A stretch of DNA of 64,000 nucleotides. Origin: Armatimonadota bacterium. GTDB lineage: Bacteria; Armatimonadota; UBA5829; DTJY01. This document shows, piece by piece, positions 41,557-50,975 of this stretch. Numbering within the stretch: position 1 is the stretch's first letter; each line of letters starts with the position of its first letter. Location of the stretch: positions 1 through 64,000 of the forward strand of contig JAGONM010000017.1 in assembly GCA_017993055.1 (NCBI GenBank). The letters run 5' to 3'. The translations under genes and the position numbers were made by a program. The notes under the pieces are model-generated. The model saw only the letters and a list, made by a program, of their open reading frames with translations. It did not search any database and had not been told where the DNA came from.

Positions 41557-43425
41557 CTACCCCTCCAGCAGCGGGAACTCCGTGATCCGGAGCTTCGCGC
41601 ACCCGTAGGGGATCAGCGTCAGATCCTCGGCCGGCTCGGACGACTTCGCCGGGCTCTGAGGGAGCGGGCCGGCCTGGTTGTCGGCGAGCGTCCACTCCGG
41701 GATCTTGCGGCCCTTGACTCTCAGCTCGACCGGCGCGAACTCCGGGCCGTAGACCGTCCGGCCGACCGACTTCTTCACCACCTCGACCTCCGGCTTCTCG
41801 GGATCGAGCAGCAGCCCGTAGTTCCACGCCGTCGTCGGATGCACCGCGTAATCCGGGCACGGGTCCTCGCCCCTGATCTTCTCCCACCGCTCGCCGATCT
41901 TGAGCGAATACACAATCGGCCCGCGCCTTAGCGTGACCGAGTCGTTGAAACGCCGCTCGACGCGCACCTTCATCGGAAGACGCAGCTCGATGACGTCGCC
42001 GTTCTGCCACTCGCGCTCGATGGCGAGGAAAGTTCCCGGCTCGGCATGGTCCGCCTCGCCGTTGATGTGGACGCTCACTTCCTCGGCCCACGCGGGGATA
42101 CGGAAGCGAAGCGGGAAGGCGGCCGGCTTCGACAGACGCAGCGTTGCCTTGATCGTCTCATCCCACGGATAGTCGGTCTCCACGTCAATGCTGATCTCCT
42201 GGCCGCCGCGAACCTTCGCTCCAACCTGGCACGGGCCGTATGCCACCGCCGCGAGCCCCTCGTCCGGCGTCGCCATCCAGAGGTTGGCGGCGAACTTCGG
42301 CCAGCCCTGGTGGAAGTTCGCCGTGCAGCACCCGTAGTTCGGCTCGAGGCCGAAGAGGTTCGCGTCGTCGCCGTTGTTGGTCCAGTGCCGTTTCGCGATC
42401 GTGCAGAGCACCTGGTTCGCCTGCTGATCGTACTGATGCTGCCACATATCGGCCGTAAACGTGCCTGGGAGCGCGTTGTATGCTATCATCTCCAGCTGGT
42501 CGCCGAACGCGGGATCGCCGAACATCTGCATCAGGTTCTCGAGCGAGAACATGTACTCCACGACCGCGCACAGCTCCGTGCCCTGAGTCGGATTCCTGCC
42601 CGCGTAGTGCTCGTCGCCGGTGAAGATGCCGGCCGCCGTCCCATGGAACTTGTCGAGCATCTCGATGGTCTTGCCGACCGCATCCTTGTGCTCCTGCCAG
42701 CCGGTCAGGACGTACTGCACGCCGGGAGTCTTCGCCGCCATGCCGTTGTTCACGACGTGCGTCCGCATGGGGAAGTTCAGCGCCTGCTTCTGAGTGTGGC
42801 CGAAGTCGGTGAAGTGCCAGCTCCAGTCGTAGCCCTGACGCATGATGTCGTTAGCCAACTCGATCAGCTCGGGGTCGCCGTTCCGATTGTAGAGCCAGAT
42901 GATGCTCAGGATCGTGTCGGCCCACCGGACCTTCGCCCATGAGTGCATCCGGTTGTTCGGAAGCTCGCGCTTCATGTACTTGAAGAACCGCTCCATCAGC
43001 GGGATCACGCGCGGGTCGCCGGTGGCCTCGTGGTACTGCGTGAGCGCCTTCAGGATGACCCCGAACGGCCACCAGTCGCTGAGCGACTTCGGCCCGAAGT
43101 GGCCGCTCTCGTCCTGGCTGCCGAGAGTCCACTCCGTGAACCTGCGCGCGATGCCGATCAGCTTCTCGTCATCGAGCAGGTACGCGAGCGGGATCAGCCC
43201 GTCGAGGTAGTACGGCCCGCGTTCCCAGCTCTCGCCGGTACCGCCGAGCCACCCGCTGTTCGGCCCTAGCGAGTCCCAAAACTCCGGCAGGTGGCCGGTC
43301 TGGCCGTTCGCCTGGACCGTGAGCTGCTGCTTGAGCCATCCTCGGGGCTTCACGCTCCCGAGCGGCAGGAAGTCGAATGCGGCATCCTGAAGCGGCGCGC
43401 GGTTCGATGCATAAAGTCGGTTCAT
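41557..43425 (-). CDS. beta-L-arabinofuranosidase, GH127
   Basis: A 622-aa enzyme with an (alpha/alpha)6 barrel. The unusual zinc-thiolate active site is complete: Glu284 and Cys286 in GTELCAVVEY, and Cys366 and Cys367 in NYGCCTANF, matching the Glu, Cys, Cys, Cys ligands known for GH127. It should remove beta-L-arabinofuranose from hydroxyproline-rich or pectic arabino-oligosaccharides by a cysteine nucleophile. C-terminal beta domains span about 420-622. No signal peptide is visible, so it is probably cytoplasmic. ATG 43425 has GGAG upstream; the GTG one codon earlier is an alternative. GH146 is a related possibility. Confidence 0.92.
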   Translation of the reverse strand: MNRLYASNRAPLQDAAFDFLPLGSVKPRGWLKQQLTVQANGQTGHLPEFWDSLGPNSGWLGGTGESWERGPYYLDGLIPLAYLLDDEKLIGIARRFTEWTLGSQDESGHFGPKSLSDWWPFGVILKALTQYHEATGDPRVIPLMERFFKYMKRELPNNRMHSWAKVRWADTILSIIWLYNRNGDPELIELANDIMRQGYDWSWHFTDFGHTQKQALNFPMRTHVVNNGMAAKTPGVQYVLTGWQEHKDAVGKTIEMLDKFHGTAAGIFTGDEHYAGRNPTQGTELCAVVEYMFSLENLMQMFGDPAFGDQLEMIAYNALPGTFTADMWQHQYDQQANQVLCTIAKRHWTNNGDDANLFGLEPNYGCCTANFHQGWPKFAANLWMATPDEGLAAVAYGPCQVGAKVRGGQEISIDVETDYPWDETIKATLRLSKPAAFPLRFRIPAWAEEVSVHINGEADHAEPGTFLAIEREWQNGDVIELRLPMKVRVERRFNDSVTLRRGPIVYSLKIGERWEKIRGEDPCPDYAVHPTTAWNYGLLLDPEKPEVEVVKKSVGRTVYGPEFAPVELRVKGRKIPEWTLADNQAGPLPQSPAKSSEPAEDLTLIPYGCAKLRITEFPLLEG

Positions 43426-43557
43426 CACTCCATCACCTCACCAGTCCAATACTCCGTTCCCATGCCGGAAACCTGTTCTTAACCTCTGCGCAATATGGAT
43501 GAAACCCGACTCCGTTAGCATACAGGAGCGCGAACATACTCCAAGGAGGCGACACTC

Positions 43558-44208
43558 ATGACGGCAAGAACGATCTTCGCGGCTCTGATCATTCTCGCTC
43601 TGGCGGTCACGGCCCACGCCACGCCGTCCACGCTCATCTGGATTCCTTCGACCGATATCCAGACCGGCTCGGTGCATCTCGGCATTGATGCCTTTCTCGC
43701 GGAAGGCGGCGCGGACGACCCCGCCACCGACTTCGGCCTGACCTTCGGCGACGGGAAGATCGAGTACGGCTTGGACTACTTCGAAGGGATTGACGACCCG
43801 CTCTACCTGAACGCCAAGGCTCTCCTCAAGGACGAGTCACCGACATCGCCCCGACTGGTCGCGGGCGTCTACGGTCTCGGCACGGACGGCGATACCTCGT
43901 CCAGCATCGTCTACCTGCTCGCGAGCAAGACGCTCAGCTCTGGCCGGTTGACCGCGGGCTACGGAGTCGGACGGAAGCGGGCGCTCGGCGGCGACAACGC
44001 GATGGTCCTGCTCGGCTACGACAAGATGATCAGCGACAAGTGGTGGGCGGCCGTTGACTACCAGGGCGGCGAGAGCGCGTTCGGGGCGCTCAGCGCCGGA
44101 GTCGCATATACCTTCAGCCCGACGACCAGCCTCATCGTCGGGTACGACTGGTTCAACGACTCCTCACTCGCCGACTGCGTCACGATCCAACTCGATATGA
44201 ACCTCTGA
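43558..44208 (+). CDS. exported beta-rich protein, possible small outer-membrane barrel
   Basis: A 216-aa protein with a signal peptide (about 1-21, ending AHA). The mature part alternates hydrophobic and polar residues with frequent Gly and aromatic residues: LTAGYGVGRKRALGG, MVLLGYDKMISDKWW, SLIVGYDWFNDSS. It ends QLDMNL. That is consistent with an 8- to 10-strand barrel, though the final residue is Leu rather than Phe. I do not recognise the family. AAGGAGG precedes ATG 43558. A redox-regulated ferredoxin gene follows in the same direction with its own promoter. Confidence 0.75.
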   Translation: MTARTIFAALIILALAVTAHATPSTLIWIPSTDIQTGSVHLGIDAFLAEGGADDPATDFGLTFGDGKIEYGLDYFEGIDDPLYLNAKALLKDESPTSPRLVAGVYGLGTDGDTSSSIVYLLASKTLSSGRLTAGYGVGRKRALGGDNAMVLLGYDKMISDKWWAAVDYQGGESAFGALSAGVAYTFSPTTSLIVGYDWFNDSSLADCVTIQLDMNL

Positions 44209-44250
44209 TGGCAGAGGCGAGAGTGAAATAAAACCGGCAAAAGCGCATAT

Positions 44251-44293
44251 CTTGACCTGCGTCAAGGATTCGTCGGCCTCTCGAGGCTATAAT
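44251..44293 (+). promoter_or_regulatory. FNR/CRP-family-type palindrome centred at -41.5 with consensus -10
   Basis: CTTGACCTGCGTCAAG (44251-44266) is a perfect palindrome of the TTGAC-N4-GTCAA type, centre 44258.5. TATAAT lies at 44288-44293, predicting a start near 44300, exactly 41.5 bp from the centre as in class II FNR activation. There is no usable -35 hexamer at 17 bp, as expected for an activator-dependent promoter. The gene served is a two-cluster ferredoxin. Confidence 0.65.
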
Positions 44294-44326
44294 ACAGATG
44301 AATCCTGACAAAGCGAGGTAGACCGG

Positions 44327-45118
44327 ATGACGAGAGTGATGCGGAAGGTTATCAAGATTGACGAGGATCTGTGCAACGGATGCGGCGATTGCGTGCCGTC
44401 CTGCGCGGAGGGCGCGATCCAGATCATTGACGGCAAGGCGAAGCTCGTGGCGGACAAGTTCTGCGACGGGCTCGGCGCATGCCTCGGCGAGTGCCCGATG
44501 GATGCAATCTCCTTCGAGGAGCGCGAGGCCGAGGAGTTCGACGTGGAGGCGGTCGAGGATCACCTGACCTCGATGGGCCGGTCTCTCGAGGAGCACAGAG
44601 CCCGCCAGGCCAAGCATGCCGCTCCGGCAGCCGGATGCCCGAGTTCGGGCGGAGGCGGTGGATGCCCGTCCGCCCGCATGTTCGACTTCAGCGACGTTGA
44701 AGAGGATGAGGACGAGGCCGACGCGCCGAAGCTCCGAAGCGCGCTCCGGCAGTGGCCGGTCAAGCTGAATCTGGTCAGCCCGAGCGCCCCATACTTTGCG
44801 GACGCCGATCTGGTGCTTGCCGCCGACTGCACCGCGTTCGCCTATGCCTCGATGCACCCCGACTTCATGAAGGGGAAGGCCCTGGCAATCGGCTGCCCGA
44901 AGTTCGACGACGTGAACGCCTACAAGGAGAAGCTGAAGGGGATCATCCTGCAGGGCGGGATCAGGAGCATCACGGTCATCCACATGGAGGTCCCGTGCTG
45001 CCTCGGACTCCTGTTCGCGGCACAGCAGGCGGTGGCGGAGTCAGGCGCGGATATCCTGCTCAAGTCCGTGGTCATCGGCATCCGCGGCGAGGTCAGGGAG
45101 CCGTCGGTGTTCGCGTAG
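44327..45118 (+). CDS. ferredoxin-domain protein with two [4Fe-4S] clusters and cysteine-rich C-terminal domain
   Basis: A 263-aa cytoplasmic protein. The first cluster motif is CNGCGDCVPSC (near residue 16) and the second is spread as CDGLGACLGECP. A Cys/Gly linker (AAGCPSSGGGGGCPSA) and an acidic stretch lead to a C-terminal domain (about 130-263) with AADCTAFAYAS, AIGCPKFDD and EVPCCLG, which suggests a further metal or redox site. Proteins of this build are common in anaerobes; the partner is unknown. ATG 44327 has GAGG upstream; ATG 44339 is an alternative. Its promoter carries an FNR-type site, fitting induction when oxygen is low. Confidence 0.88.
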   Translation: MTRVMRKVIKIDEDLCNGCGDCVPSCAEGAIQIIDGKAKLVADKFCDGLGACLGECPMDAISFEEREAEEFDVEAVEDHLTSMGRSLEEHRARQAKHAAPAAGCPSSGGGGGCPSARMFDFSDVEEDEDEADAPKLRSALRQWPVKLNLVSPSAPYFADADLVLAADCTAFAYASMHPDFMKGKALAIGCPKFDDVNAYKEKLKGIILQGGIRSITVIHMEVPCCLGLLFAAQQAVAESGADILLKSVVIGIRGEVREPSVFA

Positions 45119-45133
45119 ACGGAACACGGGCAG

Positions 45134-45163
45134 TCCCCTCTCCCCAGTTGCGGGGGAGAGGGG
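45134..45163. repeat. CCCCTCTCCCC palindrome between convergent genes
   Basis: CCCCTCTCCCC and GGGGAGAGGGG flank about 7 nt. It lies in the 68-bp gap between the convergent ferredoxin and heparinase-like genes and may serve as a bidirectional terminator. It is related to the in-frame element at 29379. Confidence 0.65.
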
Positions 45164-45186
45164 GTTGATCCGGTTCGCACCGCACC

Positions 45187-47898
45187 TCAACTCGGCTGCC
45201 CGGTCGCCCTGATCTCGATCCGGTGCTCGCCCGCGGGGATCCTAAGCGTGATCGTGTGGGTATTCGGGTCGAACGAGAACCGCGCGCGGGAGAGCGCTCT
45301 CCCGTCGAGCTCCACCGTCCCGCGGAACCACTTCGGGTCCTCCATGTCGTCCGTTATTGGCGACCTGAGCATCTTGCCGACGGGATAGTCAATCAGAAGC
45401 CTCGCCGCCGCCTCGGGCACCGCCGCCGAGATCGCCGCCGGCCTGTCGGACTGGACGATCAGCTTCCTCGCGTCCTTCCGCACCTCCATGCAGGCCGTCA
45501 CCTTCGCGTCGGCGCGCAGCGAGTCCCTGCCGCAAGTCAGGTAGGTGCCCTCCAGCATCAGCGCAGTCGTCAGGGCGCCGGCTTTCTCCCTCAGAGCGAC
45601 GATGTGCCCGTCCGACTTGACCGGCAGCCCGGCAATCACGCCGCCCAGTCGGTTGAGTATGACCGTATCGGTCGAACCGCCGCACCGCACCCGCGCGCCG
45701 ATTGCCCCGGGCGCCTCGATGCGCTCGATAAGCGGCTCGGTCGTGTCATCGGCGCGGTACGGGCGCAGAACCGTCACGAACTCCTGCGTTCTGGACGGGT
45801 CGGTAGTCGAGGCCGTCAGGTGCCACTGGTTCACTGATCCCGGCCTAGTGTCCGGCACGGAGAACTGGTCGGTCTGGCTGATATCGAGACCCGCAGGCCA
45901 CACCCATTCCGCGAGCAGGCGCGCGTCACCCCTGCTGATCGTCGCGGTCTGACCGTCCAAAGCCATCTTCTCCCACGAGTGCAGGAGCCACTGGAACGTC
46001 GAGGCCGCCGGGGCCCCGAGTTCGTCCACGAGCACGAAACACCCCGGCCGCAGGAAGATCACGTGGCGCAGGTACTTCGTGAGCTTCCCGTCATACGCCT
46101 TCGATGCGTCGCCGCAAGCGTACTCGATCCCACCAGTCAGGACCGCCGAGACGATCCGTCCCTGGGCCGACCGCGACTGGATCGGCTGGCCCTCGCCGTT
46201 CACCAGGATCGTGTTGTGCGCCTTCGTCTGCTTCGTCCACCGCATGTGGTGCGGCGCGCCGTAGTACGGCCGGTAGCCGGACGGGATCGCCAACGCCTCG
46301 CCGAACGCCTGCAGATAGAACGAGTTCTGATCGGCAAGCGCATGGCTCGACGAGCCGGCGGGGCTGCTCCTCATCTGAAACTGAACGTCCTCCTTTCCGT
46401 CGGCCAGATCGGTGTGCATCGCTACGAGCCCGGCGTCGTAGAACACCTTCGACTGCGGGATGTCGGTCGGGGCTCTCGGCTTGACGGTGTCGTCGTGCCA
46501 GAGGAAGTTCGGGATGTTGTTCGAGAGGGCCATCGGCATGGCGTCGACGTACCACCGGTAGTACGGGTTGCGGTAGAACGTGGCGAACCGGTACATGTTC
46601 GTCTTGTGGAGAGACCCCGGCTTCAGCCAGATGCCGTCGCCGAAGGGCATCATCTGGTTGAACGGCGAGACGCAGTAGAGTAGATAGTCGCCGGTGCGGC
46701 GGAAAAAAGGCTTGCCGTAGAGATCTACTCCCGTAGCGCCCTGGAGGGCATCTATGAACTGCAGGGCGAAGCTCATGTAGCTCGACCAGTACCACGGCCC
46801 CTCGGAGTAGCTGCCGTCCGCGCCGCCCCACGGCGGATAGAGGCACGAGTAGCAGGTCAGCACGTACTCCAGCCACTCGTCGCACTCCGGTATCTCGCCC
46901 ATGAACGCGATGCTCGTCTCCCCGAGAAACATCATCGCCCGCTGCGAATGGCTGCCGTAGGGCTTCGACTCGTAGGGCATCCTGCGCAGGACGCCGTACA
47001 TCTCGGCCGCGCGGGTACGCATCATGGCGACGACCCGGGCCCGCTCGGCCGGCGTCAGGGTGTCGTAGATCCAGTCGTACGCCCGCGCGGTGTTCAGTGC
47101 GATCGGCATCCCGGTCTCGTCGTTGTACTTGTAGCTCGTCGTGCCGGCCGGGTCCCAGGTCGTGAGATGGAGCATGATGCGCTTTGCCTCGTCCGCGTAC
47201 TCCCGCTTGCCGGTCATGAGGTAGCCGAACGCCAGGTACTCCATCGCCGTGGTCTGCACGCGGATGTCGGCGTAGAACTTGCGCCACATCTCGATGTCGC
47301 GCACGTCGTCGGGATATCGTTCAGGCTCCTGCATGAGCGGGAGTCCGCGCCTCGCCTCGATCTGCTCCAGGAGGCCTTCCCAGAGACCCTTGCGCGAGGC
47401 CAGGAGCGACTCCCGGACCGCCTCTAGTTCACCCTGTCGGACGAACAGCCTCGGTCTGCCGCTCAGCACATTCGCCCTCACCTCGGGAAACGGCGGAAAC
47501 CTCAGCGGGAGCGAGTCCTTCGTCACCTGGAACGAGCGGACGACGCTCCACTCGGACGTCTCACAGTCCGCGAACACGGCCCGGTAGCGCCAGTGCCACT
47601 TGCCGGCCAACAGCGCATCAGTAGGCTGGTGGATGTTCATCCTGAGACCGTCGCGCACGACGGCGTCTGAGAAGTCGGCGCGGCGGGCATACTGCAGGGT
47701 GTAGGAGATCGCCCCGGCCTCGGGCAGCCAGACGAAACCGGGCGGGTTGGTGGCGGCGATCGAACCGTCGGCGGGTGACGGTCGGACCATGTCGTCCGGG
47801 ATCGGTGCCTTCCCGTCCAGGTATGACACCGGCGCATCCTGGGCGAAGCCGATTCCGGCGGCCAGGAGCATGAGAACGGCAAATATCCGGCAGCGCAT
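45187..47898 (-). CDS. secreted heparinase II/III-like polysaccharide lyase
   Basis: A protein of about 903 aa with a signal peptide (about 1-20). A fibronectin-like domain (about 35-130) precedes the alpha/alpha toroid (about 145-480; SYKYNDETGMPIALNTARAY, PPWGGADGSYSEGPWYWSSY). The heparinase II/III beta-sandwich follows (about 490-900; SSSHALADQNSFYLQAFGE, TKAHNTILVNGEGQP). Such enzymes cleave uronate-containing polysaccharides such as alginate, heparin or ulvan by beta-elimination. SSSHALADQN carries the His expected near the active site. The substrate is unknown. ATG 47898 is chosen over the GTG one codon upstream. Confidence 0.82.
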   Translation of the reverse strand: MRCRIFAVLMLLAAGIGFAQDAPVSYLDGKAPIPDDMVRPSPADGSIAATNPPGFVWLPEAGAISYTLQYARRADFSDAVVRDGLRMNIHQPTDALLAGKWHWRYRAVFADCETSEWSVVRSFQVTKDSLPLRFPPFPEVRANVLSGRPRLFVRQGELEAVRESLLASRKGLWEGLLEQIEARRGLPLMQEPERYPDDVRDIEMWRKFYADIRVQTTAMEYLAFGYLMTGKREYADEAKRIMLHLTTWDPAGTTSYKYNDETGMPIALNTARAYDWIYDTLTPAERARVVAMMRTRAAEMYGVLRRMPYESKPYGSHSQRAMMFLGETSIAFMGEIPECDEWLEYVLTCYSCLYPPWGGADGSYSEGPWYWSSYMSFALQFIDALQGATGVDLYGKPFFRRTGDYLLYCVSPFNQMMPFGDGIWLKPGSLHKTNMYRFATFYRNPYYRWYVDAMPMALSNNIPNFLWHDDTVKPRAPTDIPQSKVFYDAGLVAMHTDLADGKEDVQFQMRSSPAGSSSHALADQNSFYLQAFGEALAIPSGYRPYYGAPHHMRWTKQTKAHNTILVNGEGQPIQSRSAQGRIVSAVLTGGIEYACGDASKAYDGKLTKYLRHVIFLRPGCFVLVDELGAPAASTFQWLLHSWEKMALDGQTATISRGDARLLAEWVWPAGLDISQTDQFSVPDTRPGSVNQWHLTASTTDPSRTQEFVTVLRPYRADDTTEPLIERIEAPGAIGARVRCGGSTDTVILNRLGGVIAGLPVKSDGHIVALREKAGALTTALMLEGTYLTCGRDSLRADAKVTACMEVRKDARKLIVQSDRPAAISAAVPEAAARLLIDYPVGKMLRSPITDDMEDPKWFRGTVELDGRALSRARFSFDPNTHTITLRIPAGEHRIEIRATGQPS

Positions 47899-48032
47899 CA
47901 CGCAGTGAACACCTTTCCGAGTCCATCTCGAAGGGATCGTCGTCGGGGATATGTTCGGTGCGACAAGCCTCAGAGTCCTGCCCGCATGGAGATACGTTCG
48001 CGGAAATGATATACTGTCGCGGGAGAAAAGCC

Positions 48033-49607
48033 ATGCTTGACAGAGCTTCGATGCTTCAGCGCATGCGCGCGGGAGATACGTGGGATATCGTCATCATCGG
48101 CGGCGGCGCCACCGGCGTCGGCATCGCCATTGACGCCGCCTCGCGCGGGTACAAGACCGTGCTGGTCGAGAAGTACGACTTCGGCAAAGGCACGTCGAGC
48201 CGCAGCACGAAGCTCGCGCACGGCGGCGTCCGATATCTCCAGCAGGGCAACATATCGCTCGTCCTCGAGGCGCTCCGCGAGCGCGGACTCCTGCGCCGGA
48301 ACGCCCCGCACCTCGTCCACGACCTCGCGTTTATCGTCCCGCGCTACGACTGGTGGGAGGGGGGATTCTACGGCTTCGGGCTGAAGGTCTACGACATCAT
48401 GGCCGGCCGCCAGGGGTTCGGCCGCTCGAGCCTCCTCTCGCAGGAGCGGACGCAGGAGCTCATCCCGACGATCGAGACGAACGGCCTCCGCGGCGGAGTC
48501 ATGTACTACGACGGCCAGTTCGACGACGCCCGCCTGATCGTGAACATGGTTCAGACCGCCGCCGAGCAGGGTGCCGTTCTCGCCAACTACTTGGGGGCGA
48601 CGTCTCTGCTCAAGACCGATGACGTCGTCAGCGGGGTCATTGCCGAGGACGCCGAAACCGGGGAGCGGTTCGATATCCGGGGCAAGATAGTGATCAACGC
48701 CACCGGCCCGTTCACCGATTCAGTGCGCCGCATGGACGACCCCGACGCCAGGCCGATGATAGACCCCAGCCAGGGCGTCCACATCGTGCTCGACCGATCG
48801 TTCCTCCCCGGCGACACCGCGATAATGGTCCCGCATACGGACGACGGCCGCGTGCTCTTCGCGATCCCCTGGCACGACGCAGTCGTCGTCGGCACGACCG
48901 ACACGCCGGTGAAGAGCATCGAGGTCGAACCGAAGCCGCTCAGGGAGGAACTCGACTTCCTGCTGACCCACGCCGCGCGGTACCTGGCCAAGGACCCGAC
49001 CGAGAGCGATGTGCTGAGCGCGTTCGTCGGCATTCGGCCGCTCGTCGGCTCATCGGGCGCCGAGAACACCGCCGCGCTCTCCCGCGACCACACCGTTCAC
49101 ATCTCCAACACCGGGCTGATCACCGTCGCGGGCGGGAAGTGGACGACCTATCGGAAGATGGCGGAGGACACGGTGAACCAGGCGGCGCTCCTCGGGCAGT
49201 TGGATCCCGAATCGAGTCCGGCACGGTCGTGTATCACTACCGGCCTCCACATCCACGGTTTTCACAAGAACGCGGAGCGATTCGGCGACCTGGCAATCTA
49301 CGGCTCCGACGCACCCGCGCTCGAGGCGCTCGTCCGCCGGAAGCCCGAGTATGCCGAGCGCATCCATCCGGACGCGCCGCACGTCGTCGGCGAGGTGGTC
49401 TGGGCGGTTCGTCGGGAGATGGCCCGCACGGTGGAGGATTTCCTGTCGCGCCGCACGAGGGCGCTGCTGCTCGGGGCGAAACGAAGCGTCGAGATGGCCC
49501 CTGCGGTTGCGCGGATCATGGCAGGCGAACTGGGTAGGGATGCCTCATGGGCAGCGCGGCAGGTCGAGGAATACGCATCGCTCGCTCAGGGATACATCGT
49601 CGGTTAG
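48033..49607 (+). CDS. glpD: FAD-dependent glycerol-3-phosphate dehydrogenase
   Basis: A 524-aa flavoenzyme that oxidises sn-glycerol 3-phosphate to dihydroxyacetone phosphate and passes electrons to quinone at the inner membrane. FAD-binding IVIIGGGATGVGIAIDAASRG is near the start, KGTSSRSTKLAHGGVRYLQ is the second nucleotide motif, and TVAGGKWTTYRKMAED lies near the end of the FAD domain. The C-terminal helical domain is complete. ATG 48033 has GGGAGAAAAG upstream; the frame before it has no recognisable site. No glpK or glpF is adjacent. It is divergent from the heparinase-like gene. A TATACT at 48009-48014 may be the -10, without a good -35. Confidence 0.95.
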   Translation: MLDRASMLQRMRAGDTWDIVIIGGGATGVGIAIDAASRGYKTVLVEKYDFGKGTSSRSTKLAHGGVRYLQQGNISLVLEALRERGLLRRNAPHLVHDLAFIVPRYDWWEGGFYGFGLKVYDIMAGRQGFGRSSLLSQERTQELIPTIETNGLRGGVMYYDGQFDDARLIVNMVQTAAEQGAVLANYLGATSLLKTDDVVSGVIAEDAETGERFDIRGKIVINATGPFTDSVRRMDDPDARPMIDPSQGVHIVLDRSFLPGDTAIMVPHTDDGRVLFAIPWHDAVVVGTTDTPVKSIEVEPKPLREELDFLLTHAARYLAKDPTESDVLSAFVGIRPLVGSSGAENTAALSRDHTVHISNTGLITVAGGKWTTYRKMAEDTVNQAALLGQLDPESSPARSCITTGLHIHGFHKNAERFGDLAIYGSDAPALEALVRRKPEYAERIHPDAPHVVGEVVWAVRREMARTVEDFLSRRTRALLLGAKRSVEMAPAVARIMAGELGRDASWAARQVEEYASLAQGYIVG

Positions 49608-49681
49608 CTGGTGCACGGATGGAAAGGGCGAGGCCCTTGCGAGCCCCGCCCTGTAATGTTCCCGACGACGGGTTGCCGCGA

Positions 49682-50830
49682 CTACTGCGGGCCCGCGTGA
49701 TCCGCCGGACCCTTCTGCACGTCGCTCTGTATCTGCGCCTGAACGTCTCTGCCGACGACCCTCTCTCCCATCTTCTCCAGGATCTCTTCCGGCTTGTCCG
49801 CTGCGCGCAGCATCTCGGATCTGTCCAGTTGGCCCCTTTGATACGCGTCGAACAGCGATGTGTCCAGCGTCTTCATCCCCAACTGCTGGCCGGTCTGGAT
49901 CGCCGATACGATCGAGTGCGTCTTCTTCTCGCGAATCATGTGCGCGATCGCCGGTGTGGAGAGCATGACCTCGAACACGGCGACTCGTCCCTTTCCGCCC
50001 TTCTTAGGCAGAAGAAGCTGGGATATGACCGCAATCAGGTTGCCGCTGAGCTGGGTTCGGATCTGCTCCTGCTGGTCGAATGGGAAGACGTCCACGATTC
50101 GGTCAACGGTCCTCGCCGCGCCGGTGGTGTGCAGAGTGGAGAAGACGAGGTGTCCGGTTTCCGCCGCCGTCACGGCCGCGGAGATCGTCGCCAGGTCTCG
50201 CATCTCGCCGACCAGGATGACGTCCGGGTCCTGGCGCAGTGCCTTGATGACTCCGGTCGCGAAAGTCGGCACGTCGTTCCCGACCTCACGCTGGGATATG
50301 ATGGATTTCTTTGCCGAGTGATAGTACTCGATCGGGTCCTCGATGGTGATGATGTGGCAGTCCCGGTTCTCGTTGATGAAGTCAATCATCGTGGCGAGTG
50401 TCGTGGTCTTACCACTTCCGGTCGGCCCGGTGACGAGCACCAGCCCTCTCGGCGCGTAGAGAAGCCTCTGCAGCTTCTTGTCCAGCCCGATCTCCTCGAA
50501 GGACAGGAGCGTGAATGGGATCAGGCGCATGTTGATCGCCACGGTGCCCTTCTGCATGAACACCGCGACACGGAAACGCGCCCTGTCTCCAAAGGAGTAG
50601 CCGAAGTCCGCGCCCTGGACCTCTTCCACCTCGGCGAGCGACCTCGCGGGGGCGATCTGGTGCATGAGGGCGTCCGTCTGCTCGGCATCGAGCGTGCCGA
50701 ACTGCTCCAGCCGCTCGAGCCGTCCGTGCAGCCGGAGAGTAGGGGGCTCGCCGACCACCATGTGTATGTCGGACCCGCCCAGGTTCACCGTCACGTCGAG
50801 GATATCGTGGATGTCTATGTTGCCTGCCAT
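49682..50830 (-). CDS. pilT: type IV pilus retraction ATPase PilT family
   Basis: A 382-aa hexameric secretion ATPase that depolymerises type IV pili for twitching and DNA uptake. Walker A GPTGSGKT is at 135-142, the Asp box is EDPIEYYH, Walker B is VILVGEMRDL, and the His box is GHLVFSTLHTTGAARTVDR. The C-terminal part includes a family helix LPKKGGKGRVAVFEV. Its length is normal for PilT or PilU. No other pilus gene is in the window. GGAGGTCC precedes ATG 50830, and the consensus promoter at 50873-50901 makes it a single transcription unit. Confidence 0.95.
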   Translation of the reverse strand: MAGNIDIHDILDVTVNLGGSDIHMVVGEPPTLRLHGRLERLEQFGTLDAEQTDALMHQIAPARSLAEVEEVQGADFGYSFGDRARFRVAVFMQKGTVAINMRLIPFTLLSFEEIGLDKKLQRLLYAPRGLVLVTGPTGSGKTTTLATMIDFINENRDCHIITIEDPIEYYHSAKKSIISQREVGNDVPTFATGVIKALRQDPDVILVGEMRDLATISAAVTAAETGHLVFSTLHTTGAARTVDRIVDVFPFDQQEQIRTQLSGNLIAVISQLLLPKKGGKGRVAVFEVMLSTPAIAHMIREKKTHSIVSAIQTGQQLGMKTLDTSLFDAYQRGQLDRSEMLRAADKPEEILEKMGERVVGRDVQAQIQSDVQKGPADHAGPQ

Positions 50831-50872
50831 GCGGACCTCCAGTCCCCGGAGCCGCGCGCTCCCGTTTGGTCT

Positions 50873-50901
50873 GGTATAGCACAACGGGCGGTCATTGTCA
50901 A
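50873..50901 (-). promoter_or_regulatory. sigma-70 promoter of pilT
   Basis: On the minus strand consensus TTGACA (50901-50896) and TATACC (50878-50873) are 17 bp apart, with the start predicted near 50866. Confidence 0.75.
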
Positions 50902-50975
50902 CGCGCAGGCGGTCCCGGAGGATTGCGGCGCCGGCCCGGGGAACTAAGATACATGCCGTTCAACGACCGCCGTCC

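Noticed and set aside
44252-44257. TTGACC read as a -35 for the TATAAT at 44288
   Set aside because: The spacing is 30 bp, far too long. The hexamer is better explained as half of the FNR-type palindrome.
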